54,523 nt of DNA from a virus, in the IMG/VR virus record IMGVR_UViG_3300044641_010325, positions 1 to 54,523 of that record, one strand, 5' to 3'. Both the position numbers and the translations under genes were made by a program. Each line of letters opens with the position of its first letter. Within the stretch, counting starts at the first letter, position 1. Under the pieces are notes generated by a model. That model saw only the letters and a program-made list of their open reading frames with translations. It had not been told where the DNA came from and made no database searches. This document shows, in pieces, positions 41,143 through 50,648 of the stretch.

Positions 41143-42606
41143 ATGCGCACTTGGAAACGATTTTTAGTGAGGTTACGGCGCGCGACCCGAACCCACCCGC
41201 TGATAGCACCAATCATCACAGTCGTTCCCCCACTCCTGATCGCGGCACTTTCTTTTAGCTTATTTCAAATCGCCGGTCAAAGTAAGTATGTCGGCGACCT
41301 CGCTGATCAGGCGCTTGCCACGCGCATGAGCATCTTTGCCAACACTTATGAGTCGCGCGTGGGCGCACGTTCGATTGTCTTCCTCAACTATGACGAAGTG
41401 ACCGCCGCCGCGCTGCGAGATCCAGTACTCATCCCTTCGGAAGTCACTGCTAAGACCCTGTCAACGCTGGCGGATTTCCGCCCATGGGCGGTGGTGGTCG
41501 ACTTCGATCTTGGCTATCTGACCAATAAGCAACAAGATTCAACGATATCAGGGCCGGCGTCGCTTGAAGCGTGGCGTGGACTCGATGCCTTGCGGCGTGC
41601 CATCAGGACGCTGGCTGAGGCGGGCACGGTTGTTATTCTCGTACGCGAGACGCTTCCAGGGATTGACGATCCCGATAGCCTGCGGCTGCGTGCGTCGGCG
41701 CTTGACGATTTCGTCGCGAAAACACCACGCGTGCTCTGGGCTACCGCTACCTATGCGGCTGAGCCAAACCGGGTAGTGCGCCGAATCTGGCCGATCCAGA
41801 GCGCCAGCTTAGATGGCAGGCCAGTCGTCCTGCCGTCGGTCCCGCTGGTGCTCAAGCTGCTCACGATGGATGGAAGCGCCGAACGGCTCGACGGCTTGGT
41901 AGCAGCTGGTCTGGCTGGCCAGTCTACCTGCGGAGCGCGCGCGCGGGACAGCTTTATTTTCTGTACGCGGTCGGGAGCGTTCTCAGTTACAGAAAAGCCG
42001 GCGCTGCCGATCGACTACACCCTGAAATGGCCCATTCCGGCCGCGCTGGGACTGCCTCGGATCCCTGACGGCGCCGGCAGCAGGCCACAGACTGCATTGG
42101 CCTCGATTCACCCTTTTGTATTCGGAAATGGCCAGCATGATCCTGCGCTGTTCCGTGACTCCTTGGTGGTGGTGGGCGCAACAGCGGGGCGCCGTGACCA
42201 GCGCCCCACGCCAATCGAGACCATGCCCGGAGCATATGTCATCGCGAATGCAGCTCGCGACTGGATCGAGTTCGGGCCTCGGCGAGATTCCTTTTTCGAG
42301 GGGCTATGTCTTGTGCTGCTTGCCACGCTGACACTTTCGATTCTGCTGCAATTGCTGCGGCAGATCAGCGTAGCTTTAGATCGGTTGCCCAAGACTTCCA
42401 TGGCCGCGCGGCTTTACGGTCGACTGTCACCGCTGCTGGCCCGTCTGCGCAAGTGGCTCGCGCCGTTGCTGACCGGGATTCTCTGGGCCGTATTCCTCGT
42501 CTACGGCAACCCGGCGGTCTCGGTGGGACTTGTAGTGACGGCCTATGTCGTGGTATCGGGAAGCGTCTTTTTCGAGACTTTCGCGTATAGACTGAGTCGT
42601 GCTTAA
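41143..42606 (+). CDS. CHASE2-domain membrane protein
   Basis: A 487-residue protein. An N-terminal membrane helix (PIITVVPPLLIAALSFSLFQ) precedes an extracytoplasmic CHASE2-type sensor domain (VFLNYDEVTAAALRDP, WAVVVDFDLGY, ... DSLVVVGATAGRRDQ, then PTPIETMPGAYVIANAARDW). C-terminal helices follow (LVLLATLTLSILLQLL, LLTGILWAVFLVYG, VGLVVTAYVVVSGSVFFETF). No kinase, cyclase or other output domain is attached, so output is presumably through the partners. Ribosome-binding site aaggagga is eight bases before the ATG. It heads a three-gene operon with a FecR-like and a CHAT protein. Confidence 0.8.
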   Translation: MRTWKRFLVRLRRATRTHPLIAPIITVVPPLLIAALSFSLFQIAGQSKYVGDLADQALATRMSIFANTYESRVGARSIVFLNYDEVTAAALRDPVLIPSEVTAKTLSTLADFRPWAVVVDFDLGYLTNKQQDSTISGPASLEAWRGLDALRRAIRTLAEAGTVVILVRETLPGIDDPDSLRLRASALDDFVAKTPRVLWATATYAAEPNRVVRRIWPIQSASLDGRPVVLPSVPLVLKLLTMDGSAERLDGLVAAGLAGQSTCGARARDSFIFCTRSGAFSVTEKPALPIDYTLKWPIPAALGLPRIPDGAGSRPQTALASIHPFVFGNGQHDPALFRDSLVVVGATAGRRDQRPTPIETMPGAYVIANAARDWIEFGPRRDSFFEGLCLVLLATLTLSILLQLLRQISVALDRLPKTSMAARLYGRLSPLLARLRKWLAPLLTGILWAVFLVYGNPAVSVGLVVTAYVVVSGSVFFETFAYRLSRA

Positions 42607-42624
42607 CGACAGGGAGAAAGGTGT

Positions 42625-43461
42625 ATGCGGGGTATAGTTTCGGTCCTGACTCTCGCGCTAATGTTGGTCTCTTCGGGATCGGCAATTGCACAGGCGAAGC
42701 AATGCCGCTCACTCAATCCTGGCGTGGTTATCGTCATGGAGGGCGGTTCGCAGGCATTCGAACTCATGCGCAAAGGTCAGCGCACAAAGGTTGGCTATTA
42801 CACTGAATTGCAAGAGGGAGACCGCATCCGGATGGTCGCTGCAGGGCTGCTGCGCATTCAGCAGGCCAATGGGCAATTCGTTTCCATCCAAGAGATGGGT
42901 TCATGGTTCTGCATCGTCGCTGGACCCCGGCTAACTTGGTGGAACAATGCGACTCGCTCGATTGGCGAACTGCTTACTGTCGAGCAGGATGGCGTGGATG
43001 ACCTGCTGACGCGCAACGACGAGTCCTTTCAAATCGCGCCACGGGATGTCGCGGCTGGGACTGCTCGGATCGGTACAGGGAAGCGTTATCTCGCCCTATC
43101 GTGGTTTGGTGGAGAAGCGCCGTTCAACGTCACAATATCGAAGCCGGGCCAGTCTGCATTAGTCGCGGAGACAAATATCAACGCACGGTTGTTGAGGCTG
43201 ACGTCGGCAGTGCGTGATGTGGCACCAGGAACTTATACCGTCGAGGTCCGCGACGCGGATGGACGCACCGTTACCGGGAGTTTCACTGCCTCGGGCAGCG
43301 TCGACCTCCCGGACGGCAGCGACGAAGCGCTCGCGCGTGCCGGTGCGCTTCTTGCCGCCGAGCCAGCGCAATTGTACGAAGCGTTTTTGCTGCTTAGCCC
43401 GTATCGCCGTGATAGTAAGGCTGCGTCCGACCTCATGAACATCATATCCAAGGTCAAATGA
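42625..43461 (+). CDS. Exported FecR-like protein
   Basis: A 278-residue protein with a signal peptide (VSVLTLALMLVSSGSAIA then QAKQC). The following domain, with LRKGQRTKVG-type strands and ELQEGDRIRMVAAGLLRIQQ, QFVSIQEMG, follows the FecR pattern (short strands around a GDxI core). A C-terminal Ig-like segment (VAPGTYTVEVRDADGRTVTG) and a helical end follow. It likely lies in the periplasm between the CHASE2 sensor and the CHAT protease. The stop overlaps the next start (ATGA); the first gene's stop is 18 bases upstream with gggagaaag as its ribosome-binding site. Confidence 0.65.
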   Translation: MRGIVSVLTLALMLVSSGSAIAQAKQCRSLNPGVVIVMEGGSQAFELMRKGQRTKVGYYTELQEGDRIRMVAAGLLRIQQANGQFVSIQEMGSWFCIVAGPRLTWWNNATRSIGELLTVEQDGVDDLLTRNDESFQIAPRDVAAGTARIGTGKRYLALSWFGGEAPFNVTISKPGQSALVAETNINARLLRLTSAVRDVAPGTYTVEVRDADGRTVTGSFTASGSVDLPDGSDEALARAGALLAAEPAQLYEAFLLLSPYRRDSKAASDLMNIISKVK

Positions 43462-46388
43462 GCCGTTCATCGCTCCGACGCTTGGGCCGGCAGGCGCTGG
43501 CCCTGCTGTTGCCCCTAACGGTCAGCCTCGTTCTGGCAGAGGACCGGGCGCGTTCTCGCGAGATCGACGATTCGGTGGTGTGGGCCGAGCGATTGGTTGA
43601 ATCGCAAGAGAACAATGCTACCAAGGAACAAATTAGAGAAAGGCGGCTGGCGCTCGAAGCTGCGTATGAACGCGTGATCCGGCTGGGCCCCAGTTACCAT
43701 ACGTGGAACCCGACTCATTTCGGCCCCGTAAAGGTGCACCGGCTACTCGGCATGCTGGCGATCTATGAGGGCCAATTTGCTGAGGCTGAACGGCGGTTCG
43801 CGGAGGCAATCACACTCGCTGAACGATCGGAGCAGGAGCGCGAGGATCTTTCCGATCTCGCGCGCGCGCGCGCGACCGCGCTTGCGCTGGATGGCCGATT
43901 TCACGAATCCACCGTGCTCCTCGCCGAGACGCCGTGTGCGACGGGGGCATCATGTTCAATTTCATTGTATAGCAAGACTTGTCGCCAGGTGATGGCCAAG
44001 ACGATCACGATTGACTGGTCTCTGGTGAAGCGTGGACCGCGGGGGCTGTGTCCAGCGACCGCATTTATTCAGTCGGCAGAGATTGCCGAAGCTTTATCGC
44101 GCTCGGATCTGGTGGAGCCATTTGCAAGGCTCGCAGTGTTCGCGGCCACCGATCTGCGCTTTGTCGCCGCAGGAGAAGCAGGGGCGGTACGCTTCGATGC
44201 CACGTTGCTCCTATTCAACTGGTTCAGGCTTCGAAATCGTGATGCTGAGGCTGCTGCGCTCATACGTGCTGCTCGCACCGACACGGAACTGGCAGCCGCG
44301 GGCGGGGAGTTCTTTCGCTCGCTCGAAGCTTGGACTCGCGACATTGAATCGTCGCCCGCCACCGCCGCAGCACTACCTTCGGCGAATCCATACTCTAGCG
44401 ATACGCTCGACGAGGCAATTGCCAGTAACGAACGCGCGCTGGACGAGGTCACTCCCAATCTGATTACGGTTACGCCTTGGATCGGGGGCCCGCAAGCTAA
44501 CACCGGCAGCATGAAGAACGCCAGCGAAATTCTCAGGGCGCTCGCCATGCAGTACCGTCTCAAGCGAGACTTCGTCCGCGCGCGTCAATATAGTGACCAG
44601 GCGCTCTACTACGTGCCTGGCTTTGTCGCACCCTCACTACCGTTGCGGCTGGATTTTGGCCCGAGAGGCCCTACTTGCCCCCCAGGGCGCATGCACTTGG
44701 CCGAGTGCAAGGCATGGAACGAGGATTCAATCGACAGCTATGCCAACGCTTTCGTCTCCGAGCTACTGCACGAACGTGCTTTGATCGAGGCGGATGCGGG
44801 GAACGTCTCGGAAGCACTGTTGATCGATGAGCGCGGTACACGCGTGCTTCAGAATTGGCTGGCCCGCAATTGGCCCACGCAACAGGACGTACTGCAGACG
44901 CTCAAACAGCGACGCTGGCTGGAGAGCGAACGGCTTGGCATCTTCGCTCGCATCGCTCAAGGAAGTGGGCCAGAGGCCGATGCTGCCAAGGCGCGTGCAT
45001 TTGAAGCAGTACAGCTCCTTCAGTTCAACCGTGTAGAAGCTGGTTTGCGTTCAGCCATCGCGCGTGGTGCCAGCGGGACCGCTGAGCATCAGCTCATCCT
45101 ACAGCAGCGGCAAGTTCTTCAAGAGGAGCGGTTCCGCGTCCGAAATGATCGCGCCGCGAGCGAGGCGGTGGCTGGCCGCATCGCCTTGCTCGAGCGCCAG
45201 CTGCCCTTCTCGGCAAGCGAATTCGAGCGCCGCACCACGTTCGCGGCGCTGGATCTCGATTCAGCAAGAGCTGCGCTGACGCCTGACGAAGCGCTGGTGG
45301 TGCTCACTCAACTTGATGATCGCATCGAGGCGATGGCGATCACTACAGCAGGGGTCACCTGGGTGACCGCGCCAGCAAGCGAGGCATGGGTGCAAGCCGA
45401 GGTCGAGAAGCTCCGGCGCCACCTGGACAATCCCCGAGGTGATCCGCAAGGGTTTGACAGGAACGCTGCTTATATGCTCTACCAGCGCATTCTGGCGCCC
45501 CTCACGGGCCAATTCGGCAATCGCCTCCTTTTCATTTCTGCAAACGGGCCGCTCGCAGAAGTTCCACTTCAGATCTTGGTGACCGAGAGGCCGCGCGGCT
45601 CCGATGTTGCGCCGCAGGCACTGCGCGACACCGCTTGGCTGATGCGCAATCATGCGCTAGTTTCGCTGCCTTCGGTCGCGTCGCTTCGCTCCTTGAAGGC
45701 GAACAAGCGAGTGAACCGTCGCGACGCGCTCATCGGGATCGGCGCCCCCCCCGGCGCCTCGCCGCTGCCGGAAGAGGAGGTGCGCACCGACGAGGACAGG
45801 CAACTAAAATTTGCGGCAGCGGAGTTGAAGAAGCTCGGCGAGAGTCGACGTGGTGGTCCAGTCGTCCTACTTACAGGTCCCAATGCCACCGAGGCCAGGT
45901 TGCGCGCGACGGACCTGCGCAGCACTGCGATCCTTGCCTTCGCTACGCATGCCAAGCCGGGCGGAGCCCCAGAATCACCCTACCCCGGGCTGGTGCTTGC
46001 GCGCGATCCGCGTAATCTGGCCGGTGCGACCAACGACGGCTTCCTCAGCGCGGACGAAGTCGCATTGTTGCCGATCGGCGCGGACATTGTGATCCTGTCC
46101 GCGTGCAGCACTACAAGTTCCGACGGCCGTGGCGGTGAAGTGCTGAGCGGCTTAGCGCTCTCGTTCCTTTTCGCCGGGGGGCAGACCGTGATTGCTACGC
46201 ATTGGCCGGTGGTTGATGCTGCAGCCGCAGAACTCGTCACCGGTGCCATCGGAGGCGCCGCGAGCCCAAGCCCGCAGGAATTAGCCCGGAGGCTTCAGAT
46301 TCAAATGCAGCAACTGATGATGAGCTCAAGCGATTCGCGCTTCGCCGATCCGCGCGTATGGGGCGCTTTCGTCGTGGTCGGTGGCTAG
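43458..46388 (+). CDS. Exported TPR-CHAT caspase-like protease
   Basis: A 976-residue protein. The N-terminus (LRRLGRQALALLLPLTVSLV then LAEDRA) is a signal peptide, so the protein is periplasmic. Residues about 50-530 are helical TPR-like repeats (EGQFAEAERRFAEAITLAER and further pairs). The C-terminal CHAT domain begins near residue 600: the His motif is FATHAKPGG (His about 831) and the Cys motif LSACSTTSSDG (Cys about 883), and GGQTVIATHWPVVDAAAAEL follows. Both catalytic residues are present, so an active caspase-like peptidase is expected. Cytoplasmic TPR-CHAT proteins act in defence; export makes this one unusual. Confidence 0.8.
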   Translation: MSRSSLRRLGRQALALLLPLTVSLVLAEDRARSREIDDSVVWAERLVESQENNATKEQIRERRLALEAAYERVIRLGPSYHTWNPTHFGPVKVHRLLGMLAIYEGQFAEAERRFAEAITLAERSEQEREDLSDLARARATALALDGRFHESTVLLAETPCATGASCSISLYSKTCRQVMAKTITIDWSLVKRGPRGLCPATAFIQSAEIAEALSRSDLVEPFARLAVFAATDLRFVAAGEAGAVRFDATLLLFNWFRLRNRDAEAAALIRAARTDTELAAAGGEFFRSLEAWTRDIESSPATAAALPSANPYSSDTLDEAIASNERALDEVTPNLITVTPWIGGPQANTGSMKNASEILRALAMQYRLKRDFVRARQYSDQALYYVPGFVAPSLPLRLDFGPRGPTCPPGRMHLAECKAWNEDSIDSYANAFVSELLHERALIEADAGNVSEALLIDERGTRVLQNWLARNWPTQQDVLQTLKQRRWLESERLGIFARIAQGSGPEADAAKARAFEAVQLLQFNRVEAGLRSAIARGASGTAEHQLILQQRQVLQEERFRVRNDRAASEAVAGRIALLERQLPFSASEFERRTTFAALDLDSARAALTPDEALVVLTQLDDRIEAMAITTAGVTWVTAPASEAWVQAEVEKLRRHLDNPRGDPQGFDRNAAYMLYQRILAPLTGQFGNRLLFISANGPLAEVPLQILVTERPRGSDVAPQALRDTAWLMRNHALVSLPSVASLRSLKANKRVNRRDALIGIGAPPGASPLPEEEVRTDEDRQLKFAAAELKKLGESRRGGPVVLLTGPNATEARLRATDLRSTAILAFATHAKPGGAPESPYPGLVLARDPRNLAGATNDGFLSADEVALLPIGADIVILSACSTTSSDGRGGEVLSGLALSFLFAGGQTVIATHWPVVDAAAAELVTGAIGGAASPSPQELARRLQIQMQQLMMSSSDSRFADPRVWGAFVVVGG

Positions 46389-46504
46389 GGCCGCCTACTA
46401 CTCAAAAGTGCGTAATTTTCGGAACAACTTGCGAAGGAAGCCACTGAAAAACAAGGTGCTTTCACCGCGGCTGTGTTCCCAAAGTTACTGACTTCTCAGT
46501 AATA

Positions 46505-46630
46505 CTACCGCAGCGCTTCGATGTTCAATGCGATATGAATGAAACCGACAAACAAGATGTCGAGTTTGTCGTATCTGCTAAAGATGCGCGGGAAGCCATT
46601 CAGTCTTCTGAATAGCCACTCGATCTCGTA
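46505..46630 (-). mobile_element. IS5-family transposase, C-terminal fragment
   Basis: Forty-one codons read FRRLNGFPRIFSRYDKLDIL and FVGFIHIALNIEALR before a stop, the usual end of IS5-type (DDE) transposases. All catalytic acidic positions upstream are missing. Confidence 0.75.
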
Positions 46631-46631
46631 G

Positions 46632-46880
46632 CGTCAAAGATAGATTGCTTTTTTGAGGACACAGCTGTGGCTGGCTTTTGCTTTCTTGGGTCACTCCGCG
46701 TTGTATTCGCGACGCCATCGTTCGATTAGTGTTTGTGCTTATAGCTTGCTGGTAAACCAGTGCTCGTTCAGGTACTTGTCACGGAGTCAGCCATTGAACG
46801 ATTGAATGTAGGTGTTCTGGCCCAGCTTTTCTGGTTCGATCTGGCGCTGTGTCATACGCTGGTGGCGTGCTCAGACCGTC
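46632..46880 (-). mobile_element. IS3-family transposase (orfB) relic
   Basis: The minus-strand translation contains NTYIQSFNG, LRDKYLNEHWFT and LIERWRREYN separated by stop codons, matching the C-terminal part of the IS3 orfB integrase core. It is clearly inactive. Confidence 0.7.
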
Positions 46881-46932
46881 GTGTGCTTTGCTCAAAATTC
46901 TTTGATGTTTTCGTAGTGTATTCAACGATCAG

Positions 46933-47898
46933 CTATTGCGCCTTGGACGATATAGACCTAAATGGGTTGGCATTAGGGATGTAAACATCAAGATGTTTTG
47001 ACAACCAGTCTAACTGGTCCTGCAAATGAGGGGCGCTACGTATTTGCATTGAGAAGACATGCTCTCTGAAAGTGCGCGGGATAAGTCCAATGCCACCATA
47101 GCCATTAGGAATAGGGAAGTTCAAGCTGGGACCCTTGAAGAAAACCACGGAGTGCCTGTCCGAATCATCAACTGAGACTCGATGCATCGTGGCCTTAATG
47201 GTTCCCGCTGAAACTACTTCAAACATGTCCCCTGGGATGATGACTGAATGCAAGGGTTTCCATTCAACAGCTATCCATTCTCCTGTTGGCGTTTGCACTT
47301 CGAGCCCTGGTCCATCCGCAATTACTATCGTCAGCAGCTCATAGTCGGTATGCTCTTTGCTTACAAGATTTCGACCCAATGTTGAGTATTTCAAAAAGCG
47401 CGCTAATCCGTATGAAGACATTGCTGCAGGGAACTTGCAGTAATCGGAGTTATCAAATTGCATTTGCATATGCGCGACTACGCTTTCGCAAAGAAATGTC
47501 GCATACTCATTCAGTCGAGATGAAACATGGAGATATTGCTCTGTTGATATTTCGCAAGCCTGGAGCTTTGGGTTATCCAAAAATGGCATGTTGCCAAGTA
47601 GTTCTGTGCATGCAGTTGGAACCACATCGAACGAAGAATACCCTCGGGGCCGCTTAAGTGATTTTATCCAATGTGGCATTTCTATGCCGGAGCAACGCAA
47701 TGATTCGATCTCGTGTTCTGAAGGCATGTACCCTGGAATACCAAGAACCGGAGACACCAAGCAACTAGACCTATCCATTGCAGACAACGAGTGAAAGCGC
47801 ACACACATGTCCAATGCATAATCGCACAGATGCGGTTCAATTTTCTGAAGCGCATATCCTTTCTGAGCGATGCAGCTCATGATTCCTGGTGCATCCAC
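46933..47898 (-). CDS. IPNS-like Fe(II)/2-oxoglutarate-dependent oxygenase
   Basis: A 321-residue member of the isopenicillin N synthase-like dioxygenases. The iron ligands are H183-x-D185 in SKEHTDYELL and H239 in ATMHRVSVD; R248-x-S250 (RHS) is the usual 2-oxoglutarate carboxylate site. LEVQTPTGEWIAVEW and HSVIIPGDMFEVVSAG are also family-typical. Length is normal. It probably hydroxylates or desaturates a small molecule. It is the last gene of a leftward three-gene set (15-base gap from the preceding gene), with lower GC than the phage genes. Substrate unknown. Confidence 0.8.
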   Translation of the reverse strand: MDAPGIMSCIAQKGYALQKIEPHLCDYALDMCVRFHSLSAMDRSSCLVSPVLGIPGYMPSEHEIESLRCSGIEMPHWIKSLKRPRGYSSFDVVPTACTELLGNMPFLDNPKLQACEISTEQYLHVSSRLNEYATFLCESVVAHMQMQFDNSDYCKFPAAMSSYGLARFLKYSTLGRNLVSKEHTDYELLTIVIADGPGLEVQTPTGEWIAVEWKPLHSVIIPGDMFEVVSAGTIKATMHRVSVDDSDRHSVVFFKGPSLNFPIPNGYGGIGLIPRTFREHVFSMQIRSAPHLQDQLDWLSKHLDVYIPNANPFRSISSKAQ

Positions 47899-47913
47899 GT
47901 CGCCACCCAGTGC

Positions 47914-49146
47914 CTATTCAATCAGCCCACACACTGTGTCAGGTTGACCATGAACTTTAGTTCCTTTTCGGTACTGCGCGCGGACCCCGACCAACCCTAG
48001 CGGGCCATAAAAACTTGAGAACTTGGCACTCATCCTCCCCTTGCCTAGCGCTCCGGATCGTCCGTCAAAGAAGTCGACATCTGCCTTCCTACCAATAGAT
48101 GGCTGAATGACCCAAGGCCGGTTTCTCTTTACATCATGTAAGGCGCGCTCTATTAATTCCGCAGAATCACTTCCGTGCAGCGCGTAAACGGCACGGCTAC
48201 CCCAGTTGAGAGATGTATCTGAGCCCGCGTACTTTAGATAGTACCGGCGATCCTTTGGAGACCTCCCCAGGAACTGCTTGACTGAGCACCATTTTCCATC
48301 TACATCACGAAAACCAGATTCATGCAGCGGGTATGTGTAGACGAGGGCGTTTCGAATAGAGTCTGAAAATCTATGCCTTGTTGCATCCATGAACGGAAGC
48401 GTAAGAATAACTTTCTGATCAAATATCATGATGGGTGGCAAGTCAAATCGGCATAGCCCTTTAGCAGCTCTATCGAGTCGAGTCCAGAATAAATTCTCTG
48501 CAACCAGCCCCTGAACTGAGTGACTCCTAATTAGTTGAGCATCCAGACTCCGCAATCCAGGGGAGTGTCCGACGTACTTAACTCGAGACTGAGTAAGCCG
48601 CATTAGCAATCGCATCGAGCTTGGGTTCGAAGAGTTGTCCAAGAGATGCAAGACGGTAGGCGTGCCATTTCCAGCGGCAGCGCATATGTTATTCGTGAGC
48701 ATCTGGATATAAGCTTCGCATTTTGAATCGTCCGTAACCCCGATTAGCTCATAGACTCTCGCGAGTAGTGGTAAATCCCCCCAGCCTGAGCCAGGGCATT
48801 GGATTTCATAGATCTCTCCACTTACTGCCTCGTCTGTGCGATAAAACCTAGGCACATGCCATGCGCACTCCGGCAACAAATTGTAAAACTCTAGCCCGAA
48901 CTGCTTAATCGAATCATTCAAGAGATAAGGGAGAATATCTTGAAATCTACCCTCTACCACCGCTTCGCGAAAGAGAGCCAAGGCATCGGTCAGAAACTCG
49001 TTGATTACTTGATTTCGTGATTTACGCAACGACATCTCATCGCTTCTTATATGCGCAATATCACGTAAGAGAAATTGATCGAAGACGTCTGGTAGCGCCT
49101 GGGCCTCCCCCAATATTTGTTCAACAACACCAGCTTGAATTCTCAT
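47914..49146 (-). CDS. Protein of unknown function, possible ATP-grasp fold
   Basis: A 410-residue protein, middle gene of the cluster. I do not recognise a family with confidence. The last third resembles the ATP-binding half of ATP-grasp ligases: PPIMIFDQKVILTLPF, then YYLKYAGSDTSLNWGSRAVY (a K-x-x-x-G-x-x-x-N-x-G pattern like a glycine-rich loop), RPWVIQPSIG and LGLVGVRAQYRKGTKVHG. An N-terminal part contains EIYEIQCPGSGWGDLPLLAR. A ligase joining a carboxylate to an amine would fit between an aldehyde dehydrogenase and an oxygenase. The ATG is eight bases after the upstream gene's stop. Confidence 0.45.
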   Translation of the reverse strand: MRIQAGVVEQILGEAQALPDVFDQFLLRDIAHIRSDEMSLRKSRNQVINEFLTDALALFREAVVEGRFQDILPYLLNDSIKQFGLEFYNLLPECAWHVPRFYRTDEAVSGEIYEIQCPGSGWGDLPLLARVYELIGVTDDSKCEAYIQMLTNNICAAAGNGTPTVLHLLDNSSNPSSMRLLMRLTQSRVKYVGHSPGLRSLDAQLIRSHSVQGLVAENLFWTRLDRAAKGLCRFDLPPIMIFDQKVILTLPFMDATRHRFSDSIRNALVYTYPLHESGFRDVDGKWCSVKQFLGRSPKDRRYYLKYAGSDTSLNWGSRAVYALHGSDSAELIERALHDVKRNRPWVIQPSIGRKADVDFFDGRSGALGKGRMSAKFSSFYGPLGLVGVRAQYRKGTKVHGQPDTVCGLIE

Positions 49147-49154
49147 GAGGATGC

Positions 49155-50648
49155 CTATGAATTCAGCACGCTTAAGCCAGGCGTATTTACGGCAGGAATT
49201 GAATCAGCTTCAACCTCAAAAGAAGCGGTCGCATATGAGCAGTAGTCTGCTGAAAGGTATCCGGCGGGCCTGTAGTTTCCGCTGTGCTTCACTCCCCCAA
49301 AAGGAGCGAAAGTGGTGGCGCCAGTAAGTTGCTGATTCCAGTTGATAATCCCGGCCTTTACACGCGATGAAAACGTGTGATATTTCTCGTATTCACGTGT
49401 GACAATTCCAGCGGCGAGCCCAAATTTTGTAGACGCAGCAGCGCGAATTCCGGCCTCAAATGTATCGTAGAACTCAAGCTGTAAAATTGGTCCAAATAAC
49501 TCCTCGTCTATTTTGCTAGTGCACTGACTTACATCGATCAGGCCTGGACTCAACATTGTCCCGTAAGGCCCAGAAAGAGTCGGCCTCTGAAGATAAACAG
49601 CCCCTCCTTCCTCTAACTTTTGTGCAAATTCCAATGCTCGCCTTGCCGTGCCAGGTCGAATCATGGGGCCATAGAAAGGCTCAGGGTCTTCCTTGTAGTG
49701 ACCGATTCGCACCTTAGGCAAAACACTCGCGATCTGAATAGCAAGATCGGCATGCTTATTGTTTATGAGAAGCCGCCGCGCTGCTGAGCAACGTTGTCCT
49801 GAACTAATGAAAGCCGAGTGTATTATTACGCTTAGGACGGATCGAAGGTCTTTCTCATCGAAGTCTTCGATAAGCAACGGGCTGTTTCCACCCATTTCTA
49901 CTGCTACAATCTTCTCTGGGTTTGCGGCAGTACTTTCAAGAATGGACATTCCTGCGGAGTGACTGCCAACAAAGAAAACACCGTCAACGTCGCGACTCTG
50001 AATCAGCATGCTGCCGACATCGCTGCCGCCAGTCACGCAACTCATCACACCAGGTGGAAGCCCTGCCTCGCTCCAAAGCTGGGCAACGGCCATTCCACAT
50101 AACGACGTCAATTCACTCGGTTTGAATACCACGGAGTTTCCGGCAATTAGCGCCGGCATGATGTGTCCATTTGCCATGCTGAGCGGGAAATTGTAGGGGC
50201 CTAGCACGACCACCAAGCCATGCGGCCGAAAACGCGTTCGCGATTGAAGTCCATTCACAGTTCGGCCACTTTCGGCACAACGTTTAGAATAGGCATCAAC
50301 ACTAGCTTCAAGCTTGGTGATCAGGCTGTTCACCTCTATCCTAGATTCCCATAAAGGTTTTCCAGCTTCTGTTGCAACTAACCTTGCAAGCTTTTCCTTA
50401 TCTCGCTGTACCAATTTCGTAAAATTCGTGGCAACTTCGATCCGTTTATCCAGACTTCGGCTACTCCATGACTCAAATGCTGCTTTGGATTCACAAATAG
50501 CTGATCTGATAATGTCAGCTGTTGGCGCCGAACTTGACCACAGCATCTCGCCTGTGTAGGGATCGACCGATTGGATATCGGTACCTGGTCCATAATTGAT
50601 TTTCTCGGCAGCTATGTACGCTGATGGCGATGAAGAATGCTCGCTCAT
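49155..50648 (-). CDS. AstD-like aldehyde dehydrogenase
   Basis: A 497-residue NAD(P)-dependent aldehyde dehydrogenase. Asn153 in GPYNFPLSMANGH, Lys176 in VFKPSE, general base Glu251 in EMGGNSP and catalytic Cys287 in SSGQRCSAARR are all in place. The GPYNFP and NGHIMPAL segments and overall length are nearest to succinylglutamate semialdehyde dehydrogenase (AstD). It is separate from any arginine-degradation genes, so another acidic semialdehyde is the likely substrate. It is the first gene of the leftward cluster. GC is lower than in the phage genes. Confidence 0.8.
   Translation of the reverse strand: MSEHSSSPSAYIAAEKINYGPGTDIQSVDPYTGEMLWSSSAPTADIIRSAICESKAAFESWSSRSLDKRIEVATNFTKLVQRDKEKLARLVATEAGKPLWESRIEVNSLITKLEASVDAYSKRCAESGRTVNGLQSRTRFRPHGLVVVLGPYNFPLSMANGHIMPALIAGNSVVFKPSELTSLCGMAVAQLWSEAGLPPGVMSCVTGGSDVGSMLIQSRDVDGVFFVGSHSAGMSILESTAANPEKIVAVEMGGNSPLLIEDFDEKDLRSVLSVIIHSAFISSGQRCSAARRLLINNKHADLAIQIASVLPKVRIGHYKEDPEPFYGPMIRPGTARRALEFAQKLEEGGAVYLQRPTLSGPYGTMLSPGLIDVSQCTSKIDEELFGPILQLEFYDTFEAGIRAAASTKFGLAAGIVTREYEKYHTFSSRVKAGIINWNQQLTGATTFAPFGGVKHSGNYRPAGYLSADYCSYATASFEVEADSIPAVNTPGLSVLNS

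Larger units (their letters stand above)
46389..46932. other. Insertion sequence graveyard
   Basis: No intact gene in 544 bases. On the minus strand, an IS5-type transposase C-terminus (46505-46630) abuts an IS3-type orfB fragment with several stops (about 46632-46880). The remainder shows no recognisable features. It separates the CHASE2-CHAT operon from the leftward low-GC cluster. Confidence 0.6.

Noticed and set aside
46760-46984. Plus-strand frame of 74 codons
   Set aside because: It lies antisense to the IS3 relic and the end of the oxygenase gene and has no features of its own.
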